Notes under the pieces: generated by a model
The model's input: the letters and a program-made list of their open reading frames with translations, nothing else
What the model was told of the DNA's origin: nothing
Databases searched by the model: none
Position numbers and translations under genes: made by a program
From: Pseudomonas graminis
Lineage (GTDB): Bacteria; Pseudomonadota; Gammaproteobacteria; Pseudomonadales; Pseudomonadaceae
DNA: 64,000 bases
Assembly: GCF_001705435.1 (NCBI RefSeq)
Contig: NZ_MDEN01000069.1
Location: 434,001-498,000, forward strand
Reading direction: 5' to 3'
In this document: positions 33,492 through 41,460 of the stretch, piece by piece
How positions within the stretch are numbered: position 1 is the stretch's first letter
Layout of the letters: every line of letters starts with the position of its first letter

Positions 33492-33869
33492 ATGACGTCT
33501 GCCGGTCCGCAAAAAGGCCTCTCGTTCATCGGCTGGCTGGTGTTGCTGGCGATTCTGGCGTTCCTTGGAAGCGCTGCCGCCAAGATCGTGCCGCATTACA
33601 TGGACTACCTGTCTATGAAGAAAATCATCGAAAGTGCCGGCACTGACCGCACGGCAGACATCACCAACGCCGGTGACCTTTACGCCTATGTGGCCAAAGG
33701 TATGCAGGTTAATAACATTCGGGATTTGGATTTGAACAAGGCGTTAACTGTGACGACGGAGAACAACAGGTTCCTCGCTCATTTGAACTACGAAAAACGT
33801 GAGTCACTGATCCAGAACATCGATCTGGTGGTCAAGTTCGACCACGAATTCAGCGTGGGTAAACCGTGA
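33492..33869 (+). CDS. DUF4845 single-pass membrane protein
   Basis: A 125-residue protein with one N-terminal membrane helix at about residues 9-30 (LSFIGWLVLLAILAFLGSAAAKIVPHY) and a small extracytoplasmic domain. It belongs to the DUF4845 family found between lepB and rnc in many pseudomonads; the function is unknown. The ATG at 33492 is used. A TTG at 33480 (LKTIMTSAG) is closer to a GGAAGGG stretch and is a possible alternative. Its stop overlaps the rnc start by four bases. Confidence 0.85.
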   Translation: MTSAGPQKGLSFIGWLVLLAILAFLGSAAAKIVPHYMDYLSMKKIIESAGTDRTADITNAGDLYAYVAKGMQVNNIRDLDLNKALTVTTENNRFLAHLNYEKRESLIQNIDLVVKFDHEFSVGKP

Positions 33870-34555
33870 GCGTTTCATTGAGTCGCCTGGAGCGTCAGCT
33901 CGGCTATACCTTCAAGGATCAGGAGCTGATGATCCTGGCGCTGACCCACCGCAGCTTTGCCGGACGCAACAACGAGCGTCTGGAATTCCTCGGTGATGCC
34001 ATTCTCAACTTCGTCGCCGGCGAAGCGCTGTTCGAGCGTTTCCCCCAGGCGCGTGAAGGTCAGTTGTCCCGTCTGCGCGCCCGTCTGGTGAAAGGCGAGA
34101 CCCTTGCGCTTCTGGCCCGCGGTTTCGATCTGGGCGAATACCTGCGCCTGGGCTCGGGTGAGTTGAAGAGCGGCGGCTTTCGCCGTGAGTCGATTCTGGC
34201 TGACGCACTGGAAGCCCTGATCGGTGCGATCTACCTCGACGCCGGGATGGACATGGCAAGGGAGCGCGTGCTCGCCTGGCTGGCCAGCGAGTTCGAAACC
34301 CTGACCCTGGTCGACACCAACAAAGACCCGAAAACACGACTGCAGGAATTCCTTCAGTCACGCGCCTGCGATCTGCCACGCTATGAAGTGGTGGATATCC
34401 AGGGCGAGCCGCATTGCCGAATCTTCTTCGTCGAATGCGAGATCTCTTTATTGAATGAAAAAAGCCGGGGACAAGGCGTAAGCCGTCGCATTGCCGAACA
34501 GGTAGCAGCGGCCGCAGCCCTTATCGCCCTGGGTGTGGAGAATGGCAATGACTGA
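33866..34555 (+). CDS. rnc: Ribonuclease III
   Basis: A 229-residue double-strand-specific endoribonuclease that processes rRNA and regulates mRNAs. The catalytic signature ERLEFLGDAIL has Glu40 and Asp44 as metal ligands, with a second acidic pair in ADALEALIGAIYLD. The C-terminal dsRNA-binding domain is at about 155-224 (DPKTRLQEFLQSRACDLPRYEV). It starts at a GTG overlapping the DUF4845 stop and overlaps era by eight bases. Confidence 0.97.
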   Translation: MSVSLSRLERQLGYTFKDQELMILALTHRSFAGRNNERLEFLGDAILNFVAGEALFERFPQAREGQLSRLRARLVKGETLALLARGFDLGEYLRLGSGELKSGGFRRESILADALEALIGAIYLDAGMDMARERVLAWLASEFETLTLVDTNKDPKTRLQEFLQSRACDLPRYEVVDIQGEPHCRIFFVECEISLLNEKSRGQGVSRRIAEQVAAAAALIALGVENGND

Positions 34556-35450
34556 TTCACCTGCAACACGCTGTGGCTATGTTGCCATTGTTGGCCGGCC
34601 AAACGTGGGCAAGTCGACGCTGCTGAACCACATCCTCGGCCAGAAACTGGCAATCACGTCGCGCAAGCCGCAGACGACCCGGCACAACATGCTTGGCATC
34701 AAGACTGAAGGCGCCGTGCAGGCGGTCTATGTCGATACCCCCGGCATGCACAAAAACAGCGACAAAGCGCTTAACCGCTACATGAACAAGACTGCCTCGG
34801 CAGCGTTGAAAGACGTCGACGTGGTGATTTTCGTGGTCGACCGCACCAAGTGGACCGAAGAGGACCAGATGGTTCTCGAGCGCGTGCAGTACGTGACCGG
34901 CCCGTTGATCGTGGCGCTGAACAAGACCGATCGCATCGAAGACAAGAGCGCGCTGATGCCGCATTTGTCCTGGCTGCAGGAGCAACTGCCGAACGCCCAG
35001 ATCATCCCGATCTCGGCGCAGCAGGGGCATAACCTGGAAGCGCTGGAGAAGGTCATTGCCGATCAGTTGCCGGAGAATGAGCACTTCTTCCCGGAAGATC
35101 AGATCACCGACCGCAGCAGCCGTTTTCTCGCAGCGGAACTGGTGCGCGAGAAGATCATGCGTCAGCTTGGCGCCGAGCTGCCGTACCAGATCACCGTCGA
35201 GATCGAGCAATTCAAGCAGCAGGGCAAGACGCTGCATATTCACGCGCTCATTCTGGTCGAGCGCGACGGGCAGAAGAAAATCATCATTGGCGACAAGGGC
35301 GAGCGCATCAAGCGTATTGGCTCGGATGCGCGCCGCGACATGGAAGTGCTGTTCGACTCCAAGGTCATGCTCAATCTGTGGGTCAAGGTCAAAGGCGGCT
35401 GGTCCGATGACGAGCGCGCGTTGCGTTCGCTGGGTTACGGCGACTTGTAA
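34548..35450 (+). CDS. era: GTPase Era
   Basis: A 300-residue GTPase needed for 16S rRNA maturation and 30S assembly. G1 GRPNVGKS is at residues 16-23, G3 DTPGMH and G4 NKTD are present, and a C-terminal KH RNA-binding domain contains KIIIGDKGERIKRIGSDARRDME. The ATG at 34548 gives the usual MTD start; another ATG two codons upstream is possible. It overlaps rnc. A REP pair separates it from recO. Confidence 0.97.
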   Translation: MTDSPATRCGYVAIVGRPNVGKSTLLNHILGQKLAITSRKPQTTRHNMLGIKTEGAVQAVYVDTPGMHKNSDKALNRYMNKTASAALKDVDVVIFVVDRTKWTEEDQMVLERVQYVTGPLIVALNKTDRIEDKSALMPHLSWLQEQLPNAQIIPISAQQGHNLEALEKVIADQLPENEHFFPEDQITDRSSRFLAAELVREKIMRQLGAELPYQITVEIEQFKQQGKTLHIHALILVERDGQKKIIIGDKGERIKRIGSDARRDMEVLFDSKVMLNLWVKVKGGWSDDERALRSLGYGDL

Positions 35451-35510
35451 GACGGCGGCATCGCTGGTCTGTAGGGACTGCCCTGTCGGCAGATCCATGC
35501 TGCACATGCA

Positions 35511-35607
35511 ATCCTGTGGGAGTGAGCTTGCTCACGAAGACGGCATTTCAGTCGCTGAAGATTTAGCGCATGAACCTGGGTCTTCGCGAGCAACCTCACT
35601 CCCACAG
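35511..35607. repeat. REP pair (family A) between era and recO
   Basis: ATCCTGTGGGAGTGAGCTTG followed by CTCACGAAGA faces TCTTCGCGAGCAACCTCACT followed by CCCACAG, with about 40 bp between. The left arm uses the GTGAGC variant, the right CGCGAGC. It lies in a 203-bp gap inside an otherwise tightly packed gene set. Confidence 0.9.
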
Positions 35608-35653
35608 TCGTTTCAGATTGCCCGTTCTGCCGTGTTCTTTCATCGAGATAGCC

Positions 35654-36343
35654 ATGTCACAGACCCCTCCCGTCGGTCAGCTCGCTTATGTGTTGCACAG
35701 CCGTGCGTACCGCGAAAACAGCGCACTGGTGGATTTCATCACCCCGCAGGGTCGGTTGCGTGCGGTGTTGCGCAGCGCTCGGGGAAAGGCGGGGACGATG
35801 GCGCGGCCCTTCGTGCCGCTGGAAGTCGAATTTCGCGGGCGGGGCGAGCTGAAGAACGTGGGGCGCATGGAAGGCGTCGGCGTCGCTACGTGGCTGGAAG
35901 GCGAGGCGCTGTTCAGCGGTCTCTATCTCAATGAATTGCTGATTCGTCTGTTGCCCGCCGAAGACCCGCACCCGGGCGTGTTCGAGCATTACGCCGCGAC
36001 CCTTGTGGCCCTGGCCGAAGGGCGCGCGCTGGAACCGTTGCTGCGCTCGTTCGAATGGCGACTGCTGGACGATCTCGGTTACGGCTTTGCGCTGGATGCA
36101 GACGTCAACGGTGATCCCCTGGCCAGCGACGGCCTGTACCGGCTTCAGGTGGACGCAGGCCTTGAGCGGGTGTATCTGTTTCAGCCGGGATTGTTTCAGG
36201 GCGCCGAATTGCAGGCGATGTCTGAAGCGGACTGGACTTCGCCGGGCGCGCTGTCGGCGGCCAAGCGTCTGATGCGCCAGGCCCTGGCCGTGCATCTGGG
36301 TGGGCGGCCGCTGGTCAGCCGTGAATTGTTTCGCAAACTCTAG
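35654..36343 (+). CDS. recO: DNA repair protein RecO
   Basis: A 229-residue recombination mediator of the RecFOR pathway that helps load RecA on gapped DNA. The N-terminal OB-fold segment QLAYVLHSRAYRENSALVDFITPQGRL and the central helical part ELLIRLLPAEDPHPGVFEHY are typical. The zinc-binding cysteines of some RecO proteins are absent, as in other Pseudomonas. The ATG at 35654 lies 48 bp past the REP pair. pdxJ follows after 89 bp. Confidence 0.94.
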   Translation: MSQTPPVGQLAYVLHSRAYRENSALVDFITPQGRLRAVLRSARGKAGTMARPFVPLEVEFRGRGELKNVGRMEGVGVATWLEGEALFSGLYLNELLIRLLPAEDPHPGVFEHYAATLVALAEGRALEPLLRSFEWRLLDDLGYGFALDADVNGDPLASDGLYRLQVDAGLERVYLFQPGLFQGAELQAMSEADWTSPGALSAAKRLMRQALAVHLGGRPLVSRELFRKL

Positions 36344-36432
36344 CGTCCAGCGGCGCAAACCTAGAAAATCCTTCCTCCCTTGCGCAATCAGCCACTACTG
36401 GCTGGCACCGCCACAGTAATCAGGAGAACCCC

Positions 36433-37188
36433 GTGACCCACAGCACTCGCATTCTGCTCGGCGTGAACATCGACCACGTTGCTACCCTGCGCCAGGCCCG
36501 CGGGACACGCTATCCCGATCCGGTCAAGGCCGCGCTGGATGCCGAGGAAGCGGGTGCCGACGGCATCACCGTGCATTTGCGTGAGGACCGTCGGCACATT
36601 CAGGAACGCGATGTATTGCTGCTGAAAGACGTGCTGCAAACGCGCATGAATTTCGAGATGGGCGTCACCGAAGCGATGATGGCGTTCGCCGAGCGCATTC
36701 GGCCGGCGCACATCTGTCTGGTGCCGGAAACCCGTCAGGAACTGACCACGGAGGGCGGGCTGGATGTCGCCGGTCAGGAAGCGCGCATCAAGGCGGCGGT
36801 GGAGCGGTTGTCTGCCATCGGCAGCGAAGTGTCGCTGTTCATCGACGCCGATGAGCGCCAGATTGCCGCGTCGGCCCGGGTTGGCGCGCCGGCCATCGAG
36901 CTGCACACGGGCCGTTATGCCGATGCCGAAACCCCGGCGGCCGTCGCCGAAGAGCTCAAGCGGGTTGCCGATGGCGTTGCTTTTGGTCTGGCCCAGGGCC
37001 TGATCGTCAATGCCGGTCATGGTTTGCACTATCACAACGTTGAAGCGGTCGCGGCGATCAAGGGCATCAACGAACTGAACATCGGCCATGCGCTGGTGGC
37101 CCATGCCCTGTTTGTCGGCTTCAAGTCCGCGGTATCGGAGATGAAGGCGTTGATTCTGACAGCGGCGAGTTCTTCTCACCGCCAGTGA
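36433..37188 (+). CDS. pdxJ: Pyridoxine 5'-phosphate synthase
   Basis: A 251-residue TIM-barrel enzyme that condenses 1-deoxyxylulose 5-phosphate with 3-amino-2-oxopropyl phosphate, the last ring-forming step of vitamin B6 synthesis. LGVNIDHVATLRQARGT at the N-terminus, ADGITVHLREDRRHI, and the phosphate-binding NAGHGLHYHNV are all present. The start is a GTG with CAGGAG upstream. The recO-pdxJ order is conserved in gamma-proteobacteria. A half REP follows its stop. Confidence 0.97.
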   Translation: MTHSTRILLGVNIDHVATLRQARGTRYPDPVKAALDAEEAGADGITVHLREDRRHIQERDVLLLKDVLQTRMNFEMGVTEAMMAFAERIRPAHICLVPETRQELTTEGGLDVAGQEARIKAAVERLSAIGSEVSLFIDADERQIAASARVGAPAIELHTGRYADAETPAAVAEELKRVADGVAFGLAQGLIVNAGHGLHYHNVEAVAAIKGINELNIGHALVAHALFVGFKSAVSEMKALILTAASSSHRQ

Positions 37189-37209
37189 TATGAGGGAGCG
37201 ACCACCATC

Positions 37210-37238
37210 GCCTTCGCGAGCAAGCTCGCTCCCACGGG
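37210..37238. repeat. Single REP (family A) between pdxJ and cmoB
   Basis: GCCTTCGCGAGCAAGCTCGC followed by TCCCACGGG is a single palindrome lying between two convergent genes. A short AGGGAGCGACC stretch 15 bp to its left may be the decayed partner. Confidence 0.85.
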
Positions 37239-37308
37239 TGATTTGTCCGCACTGACAGCTGCGGTGTTGTCATGCTCCATGAGCGCGCGCGATGGCGCCG
37301 TTGTGGGT

Positions 37309-38268
37309 TTACGGCTTGCGCCCAACGATCACCGCACGCCGCGGTGCAGGCAGTCCTTCCACGGTCTTGCTGTGATCAGCGGGATCGAGAAAGTCGCTCA
37401 ACGATTGAAAGCGCATCCAGTCGGTGCCGCGCTGTTCCTCTACCGTGGTGGTGCTGACGTCGACGCAGCGCACATCCACAAAACCCGCGCGGCGCAGCCA
37501 CAGTTCCAGCGCCGGGACTGAGGGCAGGAACCAGACGTTGCGCATCTGCGAGTAGCGGTCTTCCGGCACCAGCACCTGATTCGCGTCGCCTTCGACCACC
37601 ATGGTTTCCAGCACCAGCTCGCCGCCTTTGACCAGGCAATCCTTGAGTGCCAGCAGGTGATCGATGGGGGATTTGCGGTGATAGAGCACGCCCATGGAGA
37701 ACACCGTGTCGAAGCCTTCCAGCCGCGCGGGTAGATCTTCCAGGGTGAACGGCAGGTGCCATGCCGGCAGGTTCGGCAGGTAGCGCTGCATGGCCTGGAA
37801 CTGGCAGAAGAACAGCCAGTTCGGGTCAACGCCGATCACGCTGTCGGCCCCGGCCCCCAGCATGCGCCACTGGTAATAGCCGTTGCCGCAGCCCACATCC
37901 AGAACGCGCTTGCCTCTCAGATCAAGGTGCGGCGACACCCGCGACCATTTCCAGTCCGAGCGCCATTCGGTGTCGACGTGCACGCCGAACACCTCAAAAG
38001 GGCCTTTGCGCCACGGCGACAGGCCCATCAGCGCAGCACGGGTCTGCTCGCGGGTGGCATCGTCGCAGTCGGCGTCGAGGATGAAATCGTCCTTGAGCTC
38101 GATGCGGCTTGGCGTCAGATCAGGCAAGGCATTCAGGGCGCCTTGCCAGCGTTCGAGGTCGCCGTGACCCTTTTCCATCTTCGCGTCGAGTTGCGCCTGC
38201 AGGCCTTGGGCCCAGGCATACAGTGGCGTGCCCGCCAGACGGCGGACCAGGGGAGCGAGATCAATCAT
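37309..38268 (-). CDS. cmoB: tRNA U34 carboxymethyltransferase CmoB
   Basis: A 319-residue enzyme that transfers a carboxymethyl group from carboxy-SAM to 5-hydroxyuridine at tRNA position 34, giving cmo5U. The family hallmark WRSDWKWSRVSPHLDLRGKRVLDVGCGNGYYQWRM holds the cofactor site (about 105-140). GVDPNWLFFCQFQA and GVLYHRKSPIDHL follow. Its ATG overlaps the cmoA stop by four bases, so the two are coupled. CmoA makes its cofactor. Confidence 0.97.
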   Translation of the reverse strand: MIDLAPLVRRLAGTPLYAWAQGLQAQLDAKMEKGHGDLERWQGALNALPDLTPSRIELKDDFILDADCDDATREQTRAALMGLSPWRKGPFEVFGVHVDTEWRSDWKWSRVSPHLDLRGKRVLDVGCGNGYYQWRMLGAGADSVIGVDPNWLFFCQFQAMQRYLPNLPAWHLPFTLEDLPARLEGFDTVFSMGVLYHRKSPIDHLLALKDCLVKGGELVLETMVVEGDANQVLVPEDRYSQMRNVWFLPSVPALELWLRRAGFVDVRCVDVSTTTVEEQRGTDWMRFQSLSDFLDPADHSKTVEGLPAPRRAVIVGRKP

Positions 38269-39008
38269 GGCAGGGCAATCAACGAGGCGAAATTAAGGCA
38301 CTGGAACCAGGGCACGACTTTACTGAAACCGGCGGCCAGCAAGCGTTCGCGGTGCTGCTCAAGGCTGTCGGGCTTCATCACGTTTTCGATCGCGCTGCGT
38401 TTCTGCGCGATCTCCAGCTCGCTGTAACCGTTGGCGCGCTTGAAGGCGACGTGCAGATCGCTGAGCAGCGCGTGCTCTTCGGTGTCATCAAAGCGCAGCT
38501 TCTCCGACAGGATCAGCGCGCCGCCGGGCAGCAGCGACTGGCGAATGCGAGTCAACAGGGCGAGGCGTTGCTCGGGGGCGATGAACTGCAGGGTGAAGTT
38601 CAGGGCAACGACAGAGGCCGGCTGAAACTCCAGACCCAGGATATCGCCGTCGATGACCTCCACCGGCAGCAACTCCTGGTACATCGAGTCCTGGGCGTTG
38701 AGGTATTCGCGGCAGCGCTCGACCATGGCCGACGAGTTGTCGATGGCGATCACCCGACAATCTTCAGTGCGCACATGCCGGCGCAACGCCTGAGTGACGG
38801 CGCCCAGCGAACTGCCCAGGTCGTAGAGCACGCTGTGGGGCTGGGCGAACTGCGCCGCGAGCACGCCGAGGTTTTCGACGATGGTCGGGTAGCCCGGTAC
38901 CGAGCGCTTGATCATGTCCGGAAACACCCGCACGACGTCTTCGTTGAAAGCGAAGTCGGGCACCTGGGGCAGCGGCTGGGCGAATAGGCGGTCGGGTTCT
39001 GGGCTCAC
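38265..39008 (-). CDS. cmoA: Carboxy-S-adenosyl-L-methionine synthase CmoA
   Basis: A 247-residue SAM-fold enzyme that makes carboxy-SAM from SAM and prephenate for CmoB. Typical segments are PDFAFNEDVVRVFPDMIKRSVPGY, LYDLGSSLGAVTQAL and VIAIDNSSAMVERCR. The GTG at 39008 (MSPEPDRLF) gives the standard length. A TTG at 39026 would add six residues not usual in the family. It is the first gene of the cmoAB pair. Confidence 0.95.
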   Translation of the reverse strand: MSPEPDRLFAQPLPQVPDFAFNEDVVRVFPDMIKRSVPGYPTIVENLGVLAAQFAQPHSVLYDLGSSLGAVTQALRRHVRTEDCRVIAIDNSSAMVERCREYLNAQDSMYQELLPVEVIDGDILGLEFQPASVVALNFTLQFIAPEQRLALLTRIRQSLLPGGALILSEKLRFDDTEEHALLSDLHVAFKRANGYSELEIAQKRSAIENVMKPDSLEQHRERLLAAGFSKVVPWFQCLNFASLIALP

Positions 39009-39114
39009 GGCGATTCCGGGGGACAAGGCGAAAAGTGCGGCATTTTAGCCAATTCCGTCCCTCGGCTGGAACCTCATCTCATCGTTCGTGTGCAGACGTT
39101 TTCCCCTCAACGGC

Positions 39115-39144
39115 AAAAGCCGCCCCGGTTGCACTTGGGCGGCT
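39115..39144 (-). terminator. Rho-independent terminator after the TonB receptor gene
   Basis: On the minus strand AGCCGCCC, a loop AAGTGCAACC, then GGGGCGGCTTTTG. It lies 20 bp past the receptor stop. The T-run is short (four T), so moderate strength is expected. Confidence 0.75.
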
Positions 39145-39162
39145 GAGACGCAACCCGTGTTA

Positions 39163-41283
39163 TCAGTATGTCCAGCTTACCGATGCGGTGAAGTTGCGTG
39201 GATCACCGAAGTTGCTTTGGTTGTAGCGCAGGCTCTGTTGGTATTTCTCGTTGGTGAGGTTGTTGAGGTTGAACTGGGTGCTCCAGTGCTGATCGATGTC
39301 ATAGCGGGTCATCAGGCCGATGAGCGCGTAGGCCTCCTGCCGGGCGGCCGGTGCGTCGTCGTTCTGGGTCTTGCTCTGCCAGCTCAGGCTGCCGCCGACC
39401 TTGACCTTCGGTGCCATTGGCAACTGGTAGGTCATGGACGACGTCAGGGCGTGGCGCGGGATGAATTTGCGCGCACGGCTGTCGTCGTCGTCGGTGATAT
39501 AGACGTAGGTGTACCCGCCGTTGATTTGCAGGCCGGGTGCCACTTCGCCGGACGCTTCCAGCTCCAGGCCGCTGCTGTCGTAGGACATCGCCTCGTACAC
39601 GTAGCCGCCGAGGCTGGCGTCATACACCGAACTGCCCGGCACGTTGTCCTGCTTGGCATGGAACACCGCTGCGCTGACGTTGAGCTTCTTGTCCAGCAAC
39701 TGGCCCTTGATGCCCGCTTCATAGCTTTTGCCTTCAAGCGGATCGAGCACCCGGCCTTGGCCGTCGAGGTAATACTGCGGATTGAAGACTTCGGTGTAAC
39801 TGGCGTACAGCGCGTATTCGGAGGTCAGGTCGTAGACGATGCCGGCGTACGGCGTGACTTTGCCGTGAATGCGCACCTTGCGCGCGGAGCCGTAGTTGTC
39901 GCCATTGCTGTCCGCGCTGAGCATGCGGGCACCGGTGATCACATGCAGGTCGTCGGTCAGGCTGAAACGCGCGCCGGCGTAAACGCTCTTCTGGCGATCG
40001 GTGTAGTTCGAGGTCGCAGCGGGTAACGCAGCGACGTAATTCGGCCGCGGCAGGTAGCCATGCAGCGCATCTTCAAGGGTGACAGGCGAGTAGTTGAGTA
40101 TGTCGCCATACTGCGACGATTCGCGGTTGCGCTGGCGTGCAGCGTTCGCCCCTAGCGTGAGTTGATGTTCGCGACCGCCCAGCATGAAGGGCCCGCTCAG
40201 CGAGTAATCGCCACTGAGTTCGAGGTTTCTGTCTTTGTACTTGGAGCCCAGACCACTGTAGCCGGTCGGTGAGTCGGTGGAGCTCAACATGTATAACATC
40301 TCGGTGTCTTCGCGGTGCTCTGCACCGGCGACGGTCAGCTTCGACTTCCAGTCGTTGGCGAAGGTGTGCTCCCACTCGGCAAACGCACGTTGCGTGTGAA
40401 CGTCCCAATGCACCCACGGCTGGGAAATATTGGAATGGGTGCTGCTGTAATGGATGGCGTTGCCATTGCCATCGACCAACGGCAGTGCGCCCCAGCTTGA
40501 GCCATTGGCGTTGGTTTTCTGGTCCTCGTAACCAAGGGTCAGCGTGTCGCTGTCGCTCAGGTCGAATGCCAGCAGACCGCTGAAGATGTTCTTCTCGCGG
40601 GAGTAACGATCAAGGTATGAGTTGCCGTTTTCGTTGGCGTAGATGACGCGTCCGCGCACGTTGCCTGAGTCGGTCAGTGGCCCGGAAACGTCGATGTCCA
40701 CCCGGCGTTTGTCCCAGGAACCGGCAGTCACGTCGATCTTCGCCTGGGGATCGTAGGTCGGGCGTTTGCGGATGAAGTTGACCGTGGCCGAAGGGTTGCC
40801 GGATCCGGACATCAAACCGTTGGCGCCGTGAACGATATCGACCTGTTCATAGGGCGCCAGGTCAATGTCGCCCACCAGCAACCCATTGGTCATCGGCATG
40901 GCCGTGCCGTCGTACTGGAAGTTGTTGATGTCGAAACCGCGCGCGGTGAAGTAGGTGCGGTCAGTTTCGACTTTCTGCACGTTGACGCCGGGGGTACTGG
41001 TTAATACGTCGCGAATGCTGTTGAGCTTGAAGTCATCCATTTGCTCGCGCTTGATGTTGGTAATACCTTGAGGCGTTTGCTGTTTGGTCAGGTCCAGCCG
41101 GGTAGTGGTACTGCCGGGTTTGCCTTGATAACCGAGCGGGTCGCCGGTGTCACCGTAGGTGGCCGTTGACGTCACGTCGGTGGCGGGCAGGCTGAGCGCT
41201 GTGTCTTCGGCATTCGCTGTGTTGAGCACGCTCAGTGCGATTAACGAAAGGGCCTTTGGGCAAAAGGGGATCGAGTGGCGCAT
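39163..41283 (-). CDS. TonB-dependent siderophore receptor
   Basis: A 706-residue outer-membrane receptor for a ferric siderophore. A signal peptide (1-25) is followed by a plug domain (about 60-165, with RDVLTSTPGVNVQKVETDRTYFTARGFD) and a 22-strand barrel ending in the aromatic SWTY. There is no N-terminal STN signalling domain, so it should not work through an anti-sigma factor. The plug resembles the FhuE/FoxA/FpvB type of ferrioxamine-coprogen receptors; the ligand is not certain. Two Fur-box-like sites precede it, so iron repression is expected. It is a single-gene unit with its own terminator. Confidence 0.9.
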   Translation of the reverse strand: MRHSIPFCPKALSLIALSVLNTANAEDTALSLPATDVTSTATYGDTGDPLGYQGKPGSTTTRLDLTKQQTPQGITNIKREQMDDFKLNSIRDVLTSTPGVNVQKVETDRTYFTARGFDINNFQYDGTAMPMTNGLLVGDIDLAPYEQVDIVHGANGLMSGSGNPSATVNFIRKRPTYDPQAKIDVTAGSWDKRRVDIDVSGPLTDSGNVRGRVIYANENGNSYLDRYSREKNIFSGLLAFDLSDSDTLTLGYEDQKTNANGSSWGALPLVDGNGNAIHYSSTHSNISQPWVHWDVHTQRAFAEWEHTFANDWKSKLTVAGAEHREDTEMLYMLSSTDSPTGYSGLGSKYKDRNLELSGDYSLSGPFMLGGREHQLTLGANAARQRNRESSQYGDILNYSPVTLEDALHGYLPRPNYVAALPAATSNYTDRQKSVYAGARFSLTDDLHVITGARMLSADSNGDNYGSARKVRIHGKVTPYAGIVYDLTSEYALYASYTEVFNPQYYLDGQGRVLDPLEGKSYEAGIKGQLLDKKLNVSAAVFHAKQDNVPGSSVYDASLGGYVYEAMSYDSSGLELEASGEVAPGLQINGGYTYVYITDDDDSRARKFIPRHALTSSMTYQLPMAPKVKVGGSLSWQSKTQNDDAPAARQEAYALIGLMTRYDIDQHWSTQFNLNNLTNEKYQQSLRYNQSNFGDPRNFTASVSWTY

Positions 41284-41311
41284 GGCGGGCGAAGCTCCGG
41301 CGAATGTAACA

Positions 41312-41362
41312 AATGATGATGGTTCTCAATTATCGGCAAGTTATAATTGAGAATCAATGTCA
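41312..41362. promoter_or_regulatory. Two Fur-box-like sites
   Basis: On the minus strand GATAATTGAGAACCATCATC (near 41334-41315) and ATTGATTCTCAATTATAA (near 41358-41341) both resemble the GATAATGATAATCATTATC consensus. They lie 30 to 80 bp ahead of the TonB receptor start and about 100 bp ahead of the divergent chemoreceptor. Iron-loaded Fur would repress the receptor. Confidence 0.75.
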
Positions 41363-41460
41363 TCTATCGATGTTCACCCCACATCATTAAAGCTTTCCCA
41401 TCCTCAGTCGAAGAACCTTAGTTGCAACCCATTTCATTACCAGACACAGGGAACCGTGGC

